Part shown: one piece after another, positions 27,799-45,221 of the stretch
Position numbering within the stretch: position 1 is the stretch's first letter
Layout: every line of letters begins with the position of its first letter
Assembly: GCA_902496115.1 (NCBI GenBank)
Contig: CABUZK010000006.1
Coordinates: 10,373-74,372 of the forward strand
Direction: 5' to 3'
DNA: 64,000 bases
Source: an uncultured Collinsella sp.
GTDB taxonomy: Bacteria > Actinomycetota > Coriobacteriia > Coriobacteriales > Coriobacteriaceae
Made by a program: the position numbers and the translations under genes
The notes under the pieces: model-generated
What the model was told of the DNA's origin: nothing
Seen by the model: only the letters and a program-made list of their open reading frames with translations
Databases searched by the model: none

Positions 27799-28707
27799 AT
27801 GAAGGCAATCATCCCCGCCGCCGGTCTTGGCACGCGTTTTCTGCCTGGCACCAAGTGCACGCCTAAAGAGATGCTGCCGGTGCTCGACAAGCCGGTCATC
27901 CAGTACGTCGTCGAGGAGGCGCTCGACCCCGAGGAGGTCGACGACGCCATTATCGTCACCTCTCCCGGCAAGCCCGAGTTGCTGAGCTACTTCCAGCCCG
28001 ATCGTTCGCTCGAGAACCTGCTGCGCGAGCGCGGCAAGGATGCTTATGCCGACGCCGTCGCCCATGCGGGCGGTATGCCGGTCGACTTCCGCTATCAGTA
28101 CGAGCCCAAGGGCCTCGGTCACGCCATTCGCTCTGCCGCTGACGCTGTGGCGGGGGAGAACTTCCTGGTTCTTCTGGGCGACTACGTTGTGCCCAACCGC
28201 GACATCTGCGACAAGATGCTTGCCGTCTCCAAGGAGCACGGTGGCGCTTCTGTTATCGCCGTTGCCGCGTGCGCTCCCGAGGAAGTCAGCCGCTATGGCG
28301 TTATCGCCGGCGATCGCGTGGGCGCTCTCGAGGGCTTCGAGAATGCCGCCGACGACGAGCCCGGTGCCGTTTGGCGCATCGGCGGCCTGGTCGAGAAGCC
28401 CGCTCCCGAGGCGGCTCCGTCCAACCTGTACATCGTCGGTCGCTACCTGCTGAGCCCGTTGGTCATGGACCTGCTGGCCGATCAGCAGGCCGGTAAGGGC
28501 GGCGAGATCCAGCTGACCGACGCCATGGCCCGCTCGCTCGACCGCGAGGCCATGTACGCCGTCGTCATCGACCCGCTGTCGGGCTACGATACCGGTACCC
28601 CGTCTGGCTGGATGGCCACCAACGCCCTCATGGCTGCAAGCGATCCTCGCTTTGCCGGCGCCTTCTGGGATGCCATCGACGAGCGCGGCGGCTTGATGCG
28701 CAAGTAA
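27799..28707 (+). CDS. galU: UTP--glucose-1-phosphate uridylyltransferase
   Basis: Makes UDP-glucose for cell-envelope sugars. The 302-residue enzyme starts KAIIPAAGLGTRFLPGTK, the nucleotide-binding loop, and contains KEMLPVLDKPVIQYVVEEA, GLGHAI and the VEKP motif. It has its own terminator and interrupts the normal rplL-rpoB junction. Confidence 0.95.
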   Translation: MKAIIPAAGLGTRFLPGTKCTPKEMLPVLDKPVIQYVVEEALDPEEVDDAIIVTSPGKPELLSYFQPDRSLENLLRERGKDAYADAVAHAGGMPVDFRYQYEPKGLGHAIRSAADAVAGENFLVLLGDYVVPNRDICDKMLAVSKEHGGASVIAVAACAPEEVSRYGVIAGDRVGALEGFENAADDEPGAVWRIGGLVEKPAPEAAPSNLYIVGRYLLSPLVMDLLADQQAGKGGEIQLTDAMARSLDREAMYAVVIDPLSGYDTGTPSGWMATNALMAASDPRFAGAFWDAIDERGGLMRK

Positions 28708-28728
28708 GCCTTTCGGGCATCGACATTT

Positions 28729-28762
28729 ACGGGCGCGGACCTCGGTTCGCGCCCGTTTTTTT
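28729..28762 (+). terminator. Intrinsic terminator after galU
   Basis: ACGGGCGCG/CGCGCCCGT stem followed by seven T. Confidence 0.93.
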
Positions 28763-28893
28763 AAGAGCTGCGATTGCCGGCTCTCTGTTCACAGAAAATA
28801 TATGAACAGGTGTTCGATGCACATCCATCTACCTGCATGTTTTCTGTCGAAAAACTTTGCTACTCCAAAAACTCAATCACGTCAAGGCTTTTC

Positions 28894-28921
28894 TTGCTCA
28901 ACGGTCGGTACCTGATAAACT
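28894..28921 (+). promoter_or_regulatory. Candidate rpoB promoter
   Basis: TTGCTC, 16-bp spacer, TAAACT, 73 bp before the GTG start of rpoB. The -35 is weak. Just upstream (28793-28850) an imperfect dyad ACAGAAAA...TTTTCTGT is visible. Confidence 0.35.
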
Positions 28922-28994
28922 ATTAGGTTGCGATAACTGGCGAAGCTATGCCTCGCCAATCCACCGAGCATTTCCGTGAAGGAGGAAAAACCTG

Positions 28995-32486
<3,492 letters not shown>

Positions 32487-32492
32487 TTGACT

Positions 32493-36971
<4,479 letters not shown>

Positions 36972-36997
36972 TTTCCTAGTACGTTAACCGTCCTTCC

Positions 36998-37035
36998 AAA
37001 GACCCGTTTCCCAACAGGGAAGCGGGTCTTTTTGT
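36998..37035 (+). terminator. Intrinsic terminator after rpoC
   Basis: AAAGACCCG/CGGGTCTTT stem with an inner TTCCC/GGGAA, followed by TTTTTG. Confidence 0.9.
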
Positions 37036-37039
37036 TAAA

Positions 37040-37082
37040 GAAAACCTGCCAAAAAGGGACAGGTTTATTTTGGTGGGTTTTC
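37040..37082. repeat. REP-like palindrome, family B copy 2 (inverted)
   Basis: AAAACCTGCCAAAAAGGGACAG then GTTTATTTTGGTGGGTTTT, the reverse complement of the copy at 10693, placed directly behind the rpoC terminator. Confidence 0.85.
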
Positions 37083-37093
37083 CTGCTTGAATT

Positions 37094-37120
37094 TGAAACA
37101 TTTCGTCCGGCCAGAGCGTA
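37094..37120 (+). promoter_or_regulatory. ECF-type promoter, probably autoregulated
   Basis: TGAAAC, 17-bp spacer, CGTA. This matches the extracytoplasmic-function promoter class (SigW-like TGAAAC...CGTA) and lies 51 bp before the ECF sigma gene. Confidence 0.55.
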
Positions 37121-37170
37121 TCTATGGTGAGGACCTCATCAAGAATCAGTACCGTCACCGGGAGGTGATT

Positions 37171-37689
37171 ATGGAAGAACAAACATTTAGACAGGCGGTC
37201 GAAGATCACCGAGATGTCGTGTTTCGAATCGCATTGACGTATCTGCGCGATCGCGCCGATGCCGATGATGTTGCCCAAGATGTCTTTCTTAAGCTGCTCA
37301 AAAGCGATACGCAATTTGAGAGTTGGGAGCATCTTCGCCGCTGGCTTATCCGGGTCACGATCAATGAATGCAAATCGCTCTTTCGAAAGCCATGGAGGCG
37401 TGTGGAGGATATTGAGAACCTGGCCGAGTCGCTTTCGACAGCGCAGGATGAGACCAAGGCCGTCCTGTCAGATGTCATGCGGCTTCCGGAACGATTCCGT
37501 ATCCCCATCGTGCTCTATTACTATCTGGGCTTTTCGACCTCAGAGATTGCCGAGTTGTTGCATGTACCAGCCGCGACCGTTCGAACGCGTTTAGCTCGTG
37601 GTCGATCGAAGCTCAAATTCATCCTAGAGGAGGGCGACCGTGAAATCCAATCAAATCAAGCAGGCCTTCGAGTCCATCCAAGCCGATAG
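37171..37689 (+). CDS. ECF-family RNA polymerase sigma factor
   Basis: A 172-residue group 4 sigma factor. Region 2 includes ALTYLRDRADADDVAQDVFLKLL, and region 4 includes VLYYYLGFSTSEIAELL with the helix-turn-helix VPAATVRTRLARGRSKL. The ATG at 37171 follows GGGAGG; the longer frame has no similarity. It overlaps the downstream membrane-protein gene by 50 bp, the usual sigma/anti-sigma coupling. The upstream promoter suggests self-activation. Confidence 0.9.
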   Translation: MEEQTFRQAVEDHRDVVFRIALTYLRDRADADDVAQDVFLKLLKSDTQFESWEHLRRWLIRVTINECKSLFRKPWRRVEDIENLAESLSTAQDETKAVLSDVMRLPERFRIPIVLYYYLGFSTSEIAELLHVPAATVRTRLARGRSKLKFILEEGDREIQSNQAGLRVHPSR

Positions 37690-38716
37690 CGATCTTGCCG
37701 ACCGTGTTATTGATGCTGCGGCTGGCGAGCCGCTTCGTCGAAAGGGTCACGCGAAGCCACTGTATGTTGCCGTAATCGGATGTCTTGTCGGAGTGTTGGC
37801 GACCGGAGGGGTCGCCTACGCCGTTATCAATTCCAGCTATTTTGCCTCAGCCTGGGGAAACCACGGCAACGGGGATTCCATTACCTGGACCAACGGCGGC
37901 TCATCGGGGACTAAATACACCTACACCAGAGAGTTCGGTGATGGCATCGCGCCCCAAAGCCTGGAGGGCGCAGTCCAGGAGGTTAATCTGTCCGTCGAGG
38001 GTAACGGCTATACGCTTGATATACATGAGATGGCAATCGACCAAAACGGCTGCGGAGCCGTGACGTTTACGTTGTCCAATCCAAATGGAGTTAACTACTA
38101 CAAGCCAGCAGCAGAGATTGGCGAACTTGTTCTTTATGGTGAAGAAGAACAGGGCATCGGCACGCCCAGCATGAACTTCGGCGAGGAATGGGCTGACACA
38201 CGCTGCACAATTGATAAAGACACATCAAGCGACACGGTCATTAATGGCACGATGTACTTTGCCTCGTGGAATCGCGAGCGAGATTTGGGACATGCGGTCA
38301 CCTGGAATATCTGCTGGACTGAGGGCGAAGGCGAGGACGCGAAGCTGTTCGAGGCATCGACGCCCGAGTTTAGCGTTGGAGCGTACGTCGATACAAAGGA
38401 ACTCCGCTCCGATGACTCGCCTCTCGAGATCAGCCCGTTTTCCATCCAGACGCACATCGACGATCTGGGCATTGACGCAGTCACGAAAAAGTTGATCGTT
38501 ACCTACAAGGATGGATCGGAGCAGATTATCGAAGACGATGCTGCGGGCGCGTACAATTTCTATGTCTCGATGACGCGCAATAGTGGAGAGAACATCTCGG
38601 TGCCGACAAAACTGATCAATGTCGATCAAGTGGTCTCGGTAACCCTTGAGGGCACGAGGTACACATCAACAGGAGAGACCGAAACAGAAGTACCCTTTAC
38701 CATCGTCTATTCGTAA
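37640..38716 (+). CDS. Putative membrane anti-sigma factor
   Basis: A 358-residue protein. It has a short cytoplasmic part (1-40), one membrane helix (about 41-65: LYVAVIGCLVGVLATGGVAYAVI) and a large extracytoplasmic domain with no motif I recognise. The topology, the GTG start inside the sigma gene, and the pairing argue for an anti-sigma or signal-sensing partner (similar to DUF4179-type proteins). There is no HxxxCxxC zinc anti-sigma motif, so this is inference. Confidence 0.65.
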   Translation: MKSNQIKQAFESIQADSDLADRVIDAAAGEPLRRKGHAKPLYVAVIGCLVGVLATGGVAYAVINSSYFASAWGNHGNGDSITWTNGGSSGTKYTYTREFGDGIAPQSLEGAVQEVNLSVEGNGYTLDIHEMAIDQNGCGAVTFTLSNPNGVNYYKPAAEIGELVLYGEEEQGIGTPSMNFGEEWADTRCTIDKDTSSDTVINGTMYFASWNRERDLGHAVTWNICWTEGEGEDAKLFEASTPEFSVGAYVDTKELRSDDSPLEISPFSIQTHIDDLGIDAVTKKLIVTYKDGSEQIIEDDAAGAYNFYVSMTRNSGENISVPTKLINVDQVVSVTLEGTRYTSTGETETEVPFTIVYS

Positions 38717-38721
38717 GATTT

Positions 38722-38757
38722 GGGGCCGCTTCCTACTAGGGGAGGCGGCCCATTTTG
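38722..38757 (+). terminator. Intrinsic terminator after the sigma/anti-sigma pair
   Basis: GGGCCGCTTCC pairs with GGAGGCGGCCC (one T-G pair), followed by ATTTT. Confidence 0.75.
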
Positions 38758-38793
38758 CGTTAAATGGGCGGTTAAAGCGAGCGACATTCGTCC

Positions 38794-38930
38794 GATTTTC
38801 GGAAGTATGCGGCAAAATCCCGATAGGCCGACCACACCGCATATGCTCAAGCGTTCTACCTGCCGGTTTGTTATCGCAAAACCCCTGTGTGCTCGGCAAG
38901 TTCATAATTTGCCGCATACTTCCGAAAACG
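38794..38930. repeat. Inverted repeat with 21-bp arms, 90-bp spacing
   Basis: TTTTCGGAAGTATGCGGCAA at 38796 is matched by its complement ending near 38928. The middle has no coding potential. It lies in a 680-bp gene-free stretch before rpsL and is unrelated to the other repeats. Confidence 0.7.
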
Positions 38931-38992
38931 CCGCCGATTTCCATGCGAGAGATGAGAGCAGATCACCGCTGGAGCGCAGCATTTCCCCAGAT

Positions 38993-39030
38993 AAAACCGA
39001 CCAAAATAAACCTGTCCCTTTTTGGCAGGG
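38993..39030. repeat. REP-like palindrome, family B copy 3
   Basis: AAAACCGACCAAAATAAA then CCTGTCCCTTTTTGGCAGG, in the same orientation as copy 1 but missing the last TTTT of the right arm. Confidence 0.8.
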
Positions 39031-39052
39031 AACGTTGCCCCAACGAGCACGT

Positions 39053-39193
39053 CGGATTCCCGGGCCGGGCGGCACAGGGGTTAAGTTTGTCGCGAGTTCC
39101 GCATGAGCCGGAGGCCACTTAATGTGGCCTCCGTGCGAGCCAGGACTGTAGAGCAGCAAACTTAACCCCTGTGCCGCCCGGCCCGGGAATCCG
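39053..39193 (+). repeat. Long hairpin element, copy 2, upstream of rpsL
   Basis: 37-bp perfect arms (39053-39089 and 39157-39193) enclose a 67-base core: GCGAGTTCCGCATG, a GGAGGCCAC-TTAAT-GTGGCCTCC hairpin, GTGCG, CAGGACTGTAGAGCA. The core matches copies 1 and 3; the arms do not. Confidence 0.85.
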
Positions 39194-39254
39194 CCCCCCG
39201 CGCACAGGAGGAGATTCCTTTTGTGTAGGCTTTGCGGAAATGTGCTCATTTTGG

Positions 39255-39276
39255 GATACGCCCGGCGGCGTGGTCT
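39255..39276. promoter_or_regulatory. Dyad motif copy 2, upstream of rpsL
   Basis: GATACGCCCG is exact. The right half (GCGTGGTCT) is degenerate. It ends one base before the -35 box. Confidence 0.45.
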
Positions 39277-39277
39277 G

Positions 39278-39306
39278 TTGACGGCACAGCTAACGGCACG
39301 TATCCT
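39278..39306 (+). promoter_or_regulatory. Promoter of rpsL-rpsG-fusA-rpsJ
   Basis: TTGACG (39278-39283), 17-bp spacer, TATCCT (39301-39306), giving a leader of about 85 bases. Confidence 0.65.
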
Positions 39307-39399
39307 ATCGAACTGCGTGTTTCGTAGGGGGATGCTGACCCCTCGATTCAAGCCGTTGCACTTTACAGAAAGCTGGAATCATTCGAGAAGGAGTACGCT

Positions 39400-39777
39400 T
39401 TGCCTACTATTAACCAGCTGGTTCGCCAGGGCCGTCGTTCCGTGCCCAAGAAGTCCAAGAACGCTGCTCTGCAGCACAACTCCCAGAAGCGCGGCGTGTG
39501 CACCCGCGTCTTCACCACGAGCCCCAAGAAGCCGAACTCGGCTCTTCGTAAGGTTGCCCGTGTTCGCCTTGTCAACGGCATCGAAGTTACTGCTTACATC
39601 CCGGGTGAGGGCCACAACCTGCAGGAGCACTCCATCGTGCTCGTCCGCGGCGGTCGTGTCCGTGACCTCCCTGGTGTCCGTTATCACGTCATCCGTGGCG
39701 CCTACGACGCTGCTCCGGTCCAGAACCGTATGCAGGCCCGTTCCAAGTACGGTGCTAAGCGCCCCAAGGCTAAATAA
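39400..39777 (+). CDS. rpsL: 30S ribosomal protein S12
   Basis: A 125-residue decoding-centre protein. It begins with [13 protein letters not shown] and has the two streptomycin-related segments [13 protein letters not shown] and [14 protein letters not shown], with wild-type lysines. The start is TTG at 39400 behind AAGGAG. It is the first gene of the str operon. Confidence 0.97.
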   Translation: MPTINQLVRQGRRSVPKKSKNAALQHNSQKRGVCTRVFTTSPKKPNSALRKVARVRLVNGIEVTAYIPGEGHNLQEHSIVLVRGGRVRDLPGVRYHVIRGAYDAAPVQNRMQARSKYGAKRPKAK

Positions 39778-39850
39778 GCCAGATAACGTTTTGATACTTT
39801 CGCCGTGTGCCGCCTAAGCGCCGCACGGTAGACACTTAAGGAGATTTCAC

Positions 39851-40324
39851 ATGCCGCGTCGTGCAGCAGCTAATCGTCGTGAGGTTCAGCCTGACGCCGT
39901 TTACAACAACCGCCTGGTGACTCAGCTCATCAACAAGGTCCTTCTTGACGGCAAGAAGGCCACCGCTGAGCGCATCGTTTACACCGCTTTCGAGATCGTT
40001 GCCGAGAAGTCCGAGGGTGGCGACGCTCTCGCTACCTTCAAGAAGGCTATGGACAACGTCAAGCCCACGCTCGAGGTTAAGCCCAAGCGTGTCGGTGGCG
40101 CTACCTATCAGGTCCCGATGGAGGTCAACTCCCGTCGTTCCACCGCTCTGGGTATCCGCTGGATCGTCAACTTCTCCCGCGCTCGCAAGGAGAAGACCAT
40201 GGCCGAGCGTCTCGCCAACGAGATCCTCGACGCTTCCAACGGCCTGGGCGCTTCCGTCAAGAAGCGTGAGGACGTCTTCAAGATGGCCGAGGCCAACCGC
40301 GCGTTCTCTCACTATCGTTGGTAA
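39851..40324 (+). CDS. rpsG: 30S ribosomal protein S7
   Basis: A 157-residue assembly-initiating protein of the 30S head. It starts [20 protein letters not shown] and keeps the conserved [15 protein letters not shown] segment. A 73-bp gap follows rpsL. AAGGAG precedes the ATG. S7 is the usual translational repressor of this operon. Confidence 0.97.
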   Translation: MPRRAAANRREVQPDAVYNNRLVTQLINKVLLDGKKATAERIVYTAFEIVAEKSEGGDALATFKKAMDNVKPTLEVKPKRVGGATYQVPMEVNSRRSTALGIRWIVNFSRARKEKTMAERLANEILDASNGLGASVKKREDVFKMAEANRAFSHYRW

Positions 40325-40343
40325 GTTAAGGTAAGGAACTAAC

Positions 40344-42443
40344 ATGGCTAAGCCTAAGTACAAGCTTTCCGATACCCGTAACATCGGCATCATGGCCCAC
40401 ATCGATGCCGGTAAGACCACCACGACCGAGCGTATTCTTTACTACACCGGTAAGACCCACAAGATCGGTGAGGTCCATGAGGGCGCTGCCACCATGGACT
40501 GGATGGTTCAGGAGCAGGAGCGCGGCGTAACCATTACCTCCGCTGCTACCACGTGCTTCTGGAACAAGGACGGTAAGGACTACCGCATCCAGATCATCGA
40601 CACCCCGGGCCACGTTGACTTCACCGCCGAGGTTGAGCGCTGCCTGCGCGTCCTCGATGGTGCTGTCGCCGTCTTCGACGCCGTTGCCGGCGTTCAGCCC
40701 CAGTCTGAGACCGTTTGGCGTCAGGCTTCTACCTTCAACGTCCCCCGCATCGCCTTCATCAACAAGTATGACCGCGTGGGCGCTGACTTCTTCAACGCTA
40801 TCGAGACCATGAAGGATCGTCTCGACGCCAACGCCGTGGCCGCTCAGGTCCCGATGGGCGCCGAGGACAACTTCTGGGGCGTCATCGACCTGGTCACCAT
40901 GACTGCTTGGGACTTCAAGGCCGACGACAAGGGCATGACCTACCCCGAGCCGATGGACGAGATCCCGGCTGAGTTTGCTGACATCGCTGCCACCAAGCGC
41001 GAGGAGCTCCTCGACGCTGCTGCCAGTTTTGACGACGAGCTCATGGAGAAGATCCTCATGGAGGAGGACTTCACCGTCGAGGAGCTCAAGGCTGCTCTGC
41101 GCAAGGGCGTTCTGGCCAACGAGCTCAACCTCGTCTTCGTGGGCTCCGCCTACAAGAACAAGGGCGTCCAGGAGCTGCTTGACGCTGTCGTTGACTACCT
41201 GCCCAGCCCGCTTGACGTCGAGGCCGTCACTGGTACCGATCCGGACACCGGCGAGGAGATCCAGCGTCATCCTTCCTTCGACGAGCCCTTCTCCGGCCTG
41301 GTCTTCAAGATCATGACCGACCCGTTCGTCGGTAAGCTCACCTACGTCCGTGTTTACTCCGGCCGCGCCGAGTCCGGCTCCTACGTGGTCAACGCTTCCA
41401 ACGGTCAGCGCGAGCGTCTCGGCCGCATCCTCGAGATGAACGCCGCCGAGCGTATCGACCGTGACGACGCTGCCGCCGGCGACATCGTCGCTTGCGTCGG
41501 CTTCAAGAACTCCACCACTGGTGACACCCTGTGCGAAGAGGGCAAGGAGATCGTCCTCGAGAAGATCGAGTTCGCTAAGCCCGTTATCGACGTTGCCATC
41601 GAGCCCAAGACCAAGGCCGAGCAGGACAAGATGTCCCTGGCTCTGACCAAGCTCGCCGAGGAGGACCCGACCTTCCAGGTGTCCACCAACCACGAGACCG
41701 GCCAGACCATCATCGCCGGCATGGGCGAGCTGCACCTCGAGATCATCGTCGACCGTCTGCTCCGCGAGTTCAAGGTTGACGCTAACGTTGGTAAGCCCCA
41801 GGTTGCCTACCGCGAGACCGCTGGTCACGACGTCGAGAAGGCTGAGGGCAAGTTCGTCCGTCAGTCCGGCGGTCGCGGTCAGTACGGCCACGCCGTCATT
41901 AAGCTCGAGAAGATGGAGGAGGGCTTCGGCTACGAGTTCGTCAATGCTATCGTCGGCGGCGTCGTGCCCAAGGAGTACATCCCGTCCATCGACAAGGGCA
42001 TTCAGGAGGCCCTGAACACCGGTGTTATCGCCGGCTTCCCGGTCCTCGACGTTAAGGTCACCCTGTTCGACGGTTCTTACCACGAGGTCGACTCCTCCGA
42101 GGCCGCCTTCAAGATCGCCGGCTCCATGGCTATCAAGGACGCCCTCAAGAAGTCCGATCCGCAGCTGCTCGAGCCGATCATGGCTGTCGAGGTCGAGACT
42201 CCCGAGCAGTACATGGGCGACGTTATGGGCAACCTCTCCGGTCGTCGCGGCAAGATCGAGGGCATGGAGGATCGTAAGAACAGCAAGCTCATCCGTGCCA
42301 AGGTGCCGCTGGGCGAGATGTTCGGTTACGCTACCGACCTTCGCTCCCAGACCCAGGGCCGTGCATCCTACACGATGCAGTTCGACTCTTATGAGCCCGC
42401 GCCCAAGTCCATCGTGGACGAGGTCATGAGCAAGAACGCCTAA
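40344..42443 (+). CDS. fusA: Elongation factor G
   Basis: A 699-residue translocase GTPase. The G1 motif AHIDAGKTT (about residues 18-26), G3 DTPGH and G4 NKYDRVGAD are intact, as are domains III-V. It starts 20 bp after rpsG behind AAGGA. In many bacteria tuf follows; here rpsJ does. Confidence 0.98.
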   Translation: MAKPKYKLSDTRNIGIMAHIDAGKTTTTERILYYTGKTHKIGEVHEGAATMDWMVQEQERGVTITSAATTCFWNKDGKDYRIQIIDTPGHVDFTAEVERCLRVLDGAVAVFDAVAGVQPQSETVWRQASTFNVPRIAFINKYDRVGADFFNAIETMKDRLDANAVAAQVPMGAEDNFWGVIDLVTMTAWDFKADDKGMTYPEPMDEIPAEFADIAATKREELLDAAASFDDELMEKILMEEDFTVEELKAALRKGVLANELNLVFVGSAYKNKGVQELLDAVVDYLPSPLDVEAVTGTDPDTGEEIQRHPSFDEPFSGLVFKIMTDPFVGKLTYVRVYSGRAESGSYVVNASNGQRERLGRILEMNAAERIDRDDAAAGDIVACVGFKNSTTGDTLCEEGKEIVLEKIEFAKPVIDVAIEPKTKAEQDKMSLALTKLAEEDPTFQVSTNHETGQTIIAGMGELHLEIIVDRLLREFKVDANVGKPQVAYRETAGHDVEKAEGKFVRQSGGRGQYGHAVIKLEKMEEGFGYEFVNAIVGGVVPKEYIPSIDKGIQEALNTGVIAGFPVLDVKVTLFDGSYHEVDSSEAAFKIAGSMAIKDALKKSDPQLLEPIMAVEVETPEQYMGDVMGNLSGRRGKIEGMEDRKNSKLIRAKVPLGEMFGYATDLRSQTQGRASYTMQFDSYEPAPKSIVDEVMSKNA

Positions 42444-42503
42444 GTTCGAGCTCCCTGTTACGTAATCCGCGAGAACATCTCTCGCACTCTTTGGAGGTTT
42501 AAG

Positions 42504-42812
42504 TTGGCTACCCAGAAGATCCGCATTCGCCTCAAGGGCTATGATCACGAGGTCGTCGATCAGTCCGCGAAGCTCATCGTCGAGACCGCTCAGAAGACCG
42601 GCGCTCGCGTTTCCGGTCCTGTCCCCCTGCCCACCGAGCGCAACCTGTACACGGTTATCCGCTCGCCGCACGTGAACAAAGACTCCCGTGAGCAGTTCGA
42701 GATGCGCACCCACAAGCGCCTCATCGACATCCTCGACCCCACCTCGGGCACCGTTGATTCGCTCATGCGTCTCGACCTCCCCGCTGGCGTCGACATCGAC
42801 ATCAAGCTCTAA
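42504..42812 (+). CDS. rpsJ: 30S ribosomal protein S10
   Basis: A 102-residue protein that is also NusE in antitermination. It has [18 protein letters not shown] and the [19 protein letters not shown] segment. The start is TTG at 42504 behind GGAGG. It usually leads the S10 operon, but here it ends the str operon, 2.4 kb before rplC. Confidence 0.96.
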   Translation: MATQKIRIRLKGYDHEVVDQSAKLIVETAQKTGARVSGPVPLPTERNLYTVIRSPHVNKDSREQFEMRTHKRLIDILDPTSGTVDSLMRLDLPAGVDIDIKL

Positions 42813-42838
42813 GCTTTTTGCTCGATAGTGCGATTTGC

Positions 42839-42871
42839 AAGGCCGCAGCCCTAAGGGTTGCGGCCTTTTTT
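42839..42871 (+). terminator. Intrinsic terminator after rpsJ
   Basis: AAGGCCGCAGCCC/GGGTTGCGGCCTT stem followed by a T-run. Confidence 0.92.
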
Positions 42872-42898
42872 GTGCCGATGGGGTAAAGGGTCTACACT
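42870..42898 (+). promoter_or_regulatory. Promoter of the cation exporter gene
   Basis: TTGTGC, 17-bp spacer, TACACT, directly behind the rpsJ terminator. Confidence 0.5.
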
Positions 42899-42952
42899 AC
42901 TGAACTATTCGACAAACGGGTGTAAGAGTAAAACTGTTGGGGGCGGATATAG

Positions 42953-44107
42953 ATGGTCGAGTGGATTGTTCGTCGTGCGCAGGGCGACCGTGCGCGCGTG
43001 GGCACGTTGACGGGCGTGGTGTGTATTCTCGTTAATGTTGCGCTTTGTGCTGCGAAGGGCGCAATTGGTGTGCTGTCGGGATCGGTTTCGATTGTGGCGG
43101 ATGCCATGAACAACCTGTCCGATGCCAGCTCGAATATCGTGAGCGTGCTGGGCTTTAAGCTGGCGAGCAAGCCGGCGGACCCCGAGCATCCTTACGGTCA
43201 CGGTCGCTACGAGTATCTCTCGGGTCTGGTCGTGGCGGCGCTCGTGCTGCTGATCGGCCTTGAGCTTATCAAGTCCTCGTTTGAGCGCATCATCCACCCC
43301 GAACCTGTCGAGTTCTCGCTTGCCCTGGTGGCAGTCCTGGCGCTTTCGATGGTTGTTAAGCTGTGGATGGCGGCCCTCAACCAAAAGCTCGGTGACCGCA
43401 TTGAGTCCGAGACGCTGCATGCGACCGCTCAGGATTCTAAGAACGATGTCCTTGCTACGGGTGCTGTGCTGGCGTGCGCAATTGTTTCCCAGGTGATGCA
43501 TATCAATCTTGATGCTTGGGTCGGACTTGCCGTTGGCGCTTATATTGGCTGGAGCGGCTTTGAGCTTATCCAAGATACAGTGAGCCCGCTTTTGGGCCAG
43601 GCACCCGATCCCAAGTTGGTCAAACACATCCGAGACAAGATCATGAGCTATCCCGGCGTTTTGGGCGTTCATGACCTAATGGTTCACGATTACGGTCCGG
43701 GCAGGAAGTTTGCAAGTGCGCACGCCGAGATGGCGGCCGAGGCCAGCCCACTGGAAAGCCACGACACGCTCGATAACATCGAGCAGTCGTTTAGGGACGA
43801 GGACGGCATGATCGTCACGCTCCATTACGATCCCATCGTGACCGATGACCCCAAGCTGGCGAGCATGCGCTTGCGCATTCACGCCATGGCTCAGGAGATC
43901 GATAGCCGCCTCTCGATTCATGACCTGCGCTGTGTGCCGGGCCCCACGCACACCAATGTGATCTTTGACTGCGTGCGACCCTCGGATTTGGACATGGGGG
44001 CCGATGAGCTCAAGCAAACGCTGGCCCAGAGGGTCGAATCGGAATATCCCAAGTCGATTGCCAAGATTACGATCGACGAAGACTACGTAGGGCATACCCA
44101 CGAGTAG
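42953..44107 (+). CDS. Cation diffusion facilitator (CDF) family exporter
   Basis: A 384-residue divalent-metal efflux protein, expected to exchange Zn, Mn or Fe for protons. The transport site motifs are DAMNNLSD in helix 2 and HATAQDSKND in helix 5. HPYGHGRYEY marks the cytoplasmic loop. A C-terminal dimerisation domain of about 170 residues is longer than usual. The metal is not decidable from sequence. Confidence 0.9.
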   Translation: MVEWIVRRAQGDRARVGTLTGVVCILVNVALCAAKGAIGVLSGSVSIVADAMNNLSDASSNIVSVLGFKLASKPADPEHPYGHGRYEYLSGLVVAALVLLIGLELIKSSFERIIHPEPVEFSLALVAVLALSMVVKLWMAALNQKLGDRIESETLHATAQDSKNDVLATGAVLACAIVSQVMHINLDAWVGLAVGAYIGWSGFELIQDTVSPLLGQAPDPKLVKHIRDKIMSYPGVLGVHDLMVHDYGPGRKFASAHAEMAAEASPLESHDTLDNIEQSFRDEDGMIVTLHYDPIVTDDPKLASMRLRIHAMAQEIDSRLSIHDLRCVPGPTHTNVIFDCVRPSDLDMGADELKQTLAQRVESEYPKSIAKITIDEDYVGHTHE

Positions 44108-44145
44108 GATTGGCCACGCAAGCTATTGATGCAGAAGGGGAGAGC

Positions 44146-44772
44146 ATGAAGAAGCTGTATCTTCTCCGCCACGGCCAGACGGAGTTCAACGTCAAAAAGC
44201 TGGTCCAGGGCCGCTGTGATTCACCGTTGACCGCCCTGGGCCGCAAACAAGCGGGAATGGCGGCCGCATGGCTCAAGGCCCACGGCGTCGTCCCCAACAA
44301 AGTGGTTTCTTCGCCCTTAGGTCGAGCCATGGACACAGCTCAGCTCGTCGCATGCGAACTCCTGGGTCCGGATGCAGCAGCCGAGCCCTGCGAAGGCATC
44401 ATCGAGCGTAGCTACGGCTCCTTCGAAGAGGGCCCGCACGACGCCCTGCCCACCGACGTCTGGGACCCCGGCGAGGACCTGGTCCCCTTCGGAGGAGAAG
44501 GAAGCCGCGCGCTGCAAGAGCGCATGGTAGACACCCTCACCAATCTCATAGGCGCCGAGGGCATCGAAACCCTCCTAGCAGTAAGCCACGGCAGCGCCAG
44601 CCGCCAATTCATCAAGGCTGCAGCCCCAGAGGGCTTCGAGCTCCCAACAAAACTCCCCAACTGCGCCATCATGATCTTCGATTTCGATGAGGCAAAGCCA
44701 CAAGCAGAAGGCGTGCCAATGCAATGCAAGTTCACTCTCCAGCAAATAGTGGACCCTCAACAAAGTCATTAG
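44146..44772 (+). CDS. Histidine phosphatase family protein
   Basis: A 208-residue phosphoglycerate mutase-like phosphatase. The catalytic LRHGQTEFN (residues 5-13), the second His in AVSHGSASR and an acidic IIERSYGSFEE are present. The ATG at 44146 follows AAGGGGAG. It lies 38 bp after the cation exporter gene and probably shares its transcript. The last 300 bp are C/A-rich and G-poor. Confidence 0.85.
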   Translation: MKKLYLLRHGQTEFNVKKLVQGRCDSPLTALGRKQAGMAAAWLKAHGVVPNKVVSSPLGRAMDTAQLVACELLGPDAAAEPCEGIIERSYGSFEEGPHDALPTDVWDPGEDLVPFGGEGSRALQERMVDTLTNLIGAEGIETLLAVSHGSASRQFIKAAAPEGFELPTKLPNCAIMIFDFDEAKPQAEGVPMQCKFTLQQIVDPQQSH

Positions 44773-44816
44773 CTGAACGAGCAGAGTTAAGCAGGCATCA
44801 ACGTGTCGTCTCCCGA

Positions 44817-44953
44817 GCACGGCGGAGGGCCGGAGAAATATATTAAGGTCATCGCGAGTTCCGCACGCAAAGGAGAGCACTTAATGTGCCCTCCGTCTTG
44901 CGCAGGACTGTAGAGCAGGGACCTTAATATAATTCTCCGGCCCTCCGCCGTGC
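44817..44953 (+). repeat. Long hairpin element, copy 3, upstream of the rplC operon
   Basis: 34-bp arms (44817-44850 and 44920-44953; one or two mismatches near the AT-rich inner end) enclose ATCGCGAGTTCCGCACG, a GGAG..GCAC-TTAAT-GTGC..CTCC hairpin and GCAGGACTGTAGAGCA. Here the middle stem is CGCAA/TTGCG instead of CGCAC/GTGCG, a compensatory change. Confidence 0.85.
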
Positions 44954-45014
44954 CCAGGAGCCATCCACGCACTTTACCTGCGTAAACAATGTGAGTGAAA
45001 TATGAATCTCGATG

Positions 45015-45038
45015 GATACGCCCGCAGCCGTGTATACT
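45015..45038 (+). promoter_or_regulatory. Dyad motif copy 3, with -10-like TATACT, upstream of rplC
   Basis: GATACGCCCG...CCGTGTATA, then TATACT at 45033-45038 overlapping the right half. A matching -35 is not evident. Transcription from here would give a leader of about 180 bases. Confidence 0.5.
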
Positions 45039-45149
45039 AAACAGCTGTGTGTAACCAGGGGAGTATTCTGGCTGGACAAAATGCCTGCTTAATAGGGTTG
45101 TCAGGTAGTCCGGACGCAATACAAGACTGGGGAGCACGTCGTGTAAGTA

Positions 45150-45201
45150 GTGGTCCTCTAGGGGCGTACGCTCGGTGGTGTACGCATTGTCCCAAGACCA
45201 C
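45150..45201 (+). promoter_or_regulatory. Structured leader hairpin before rplC
   Basis: Nested pairing: GTGGTC with GACCAC, GGG with CCC, GCGTAC with GTACGC. It ends 21 bases before the start codon of rplC. It may be an L3/L4-responsive leader. No match to the E. coli S10 leader is claimed. Confidence 0.5.
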
Positions 45202-45221
45202 GCGAGAGTTGGGATCATATC

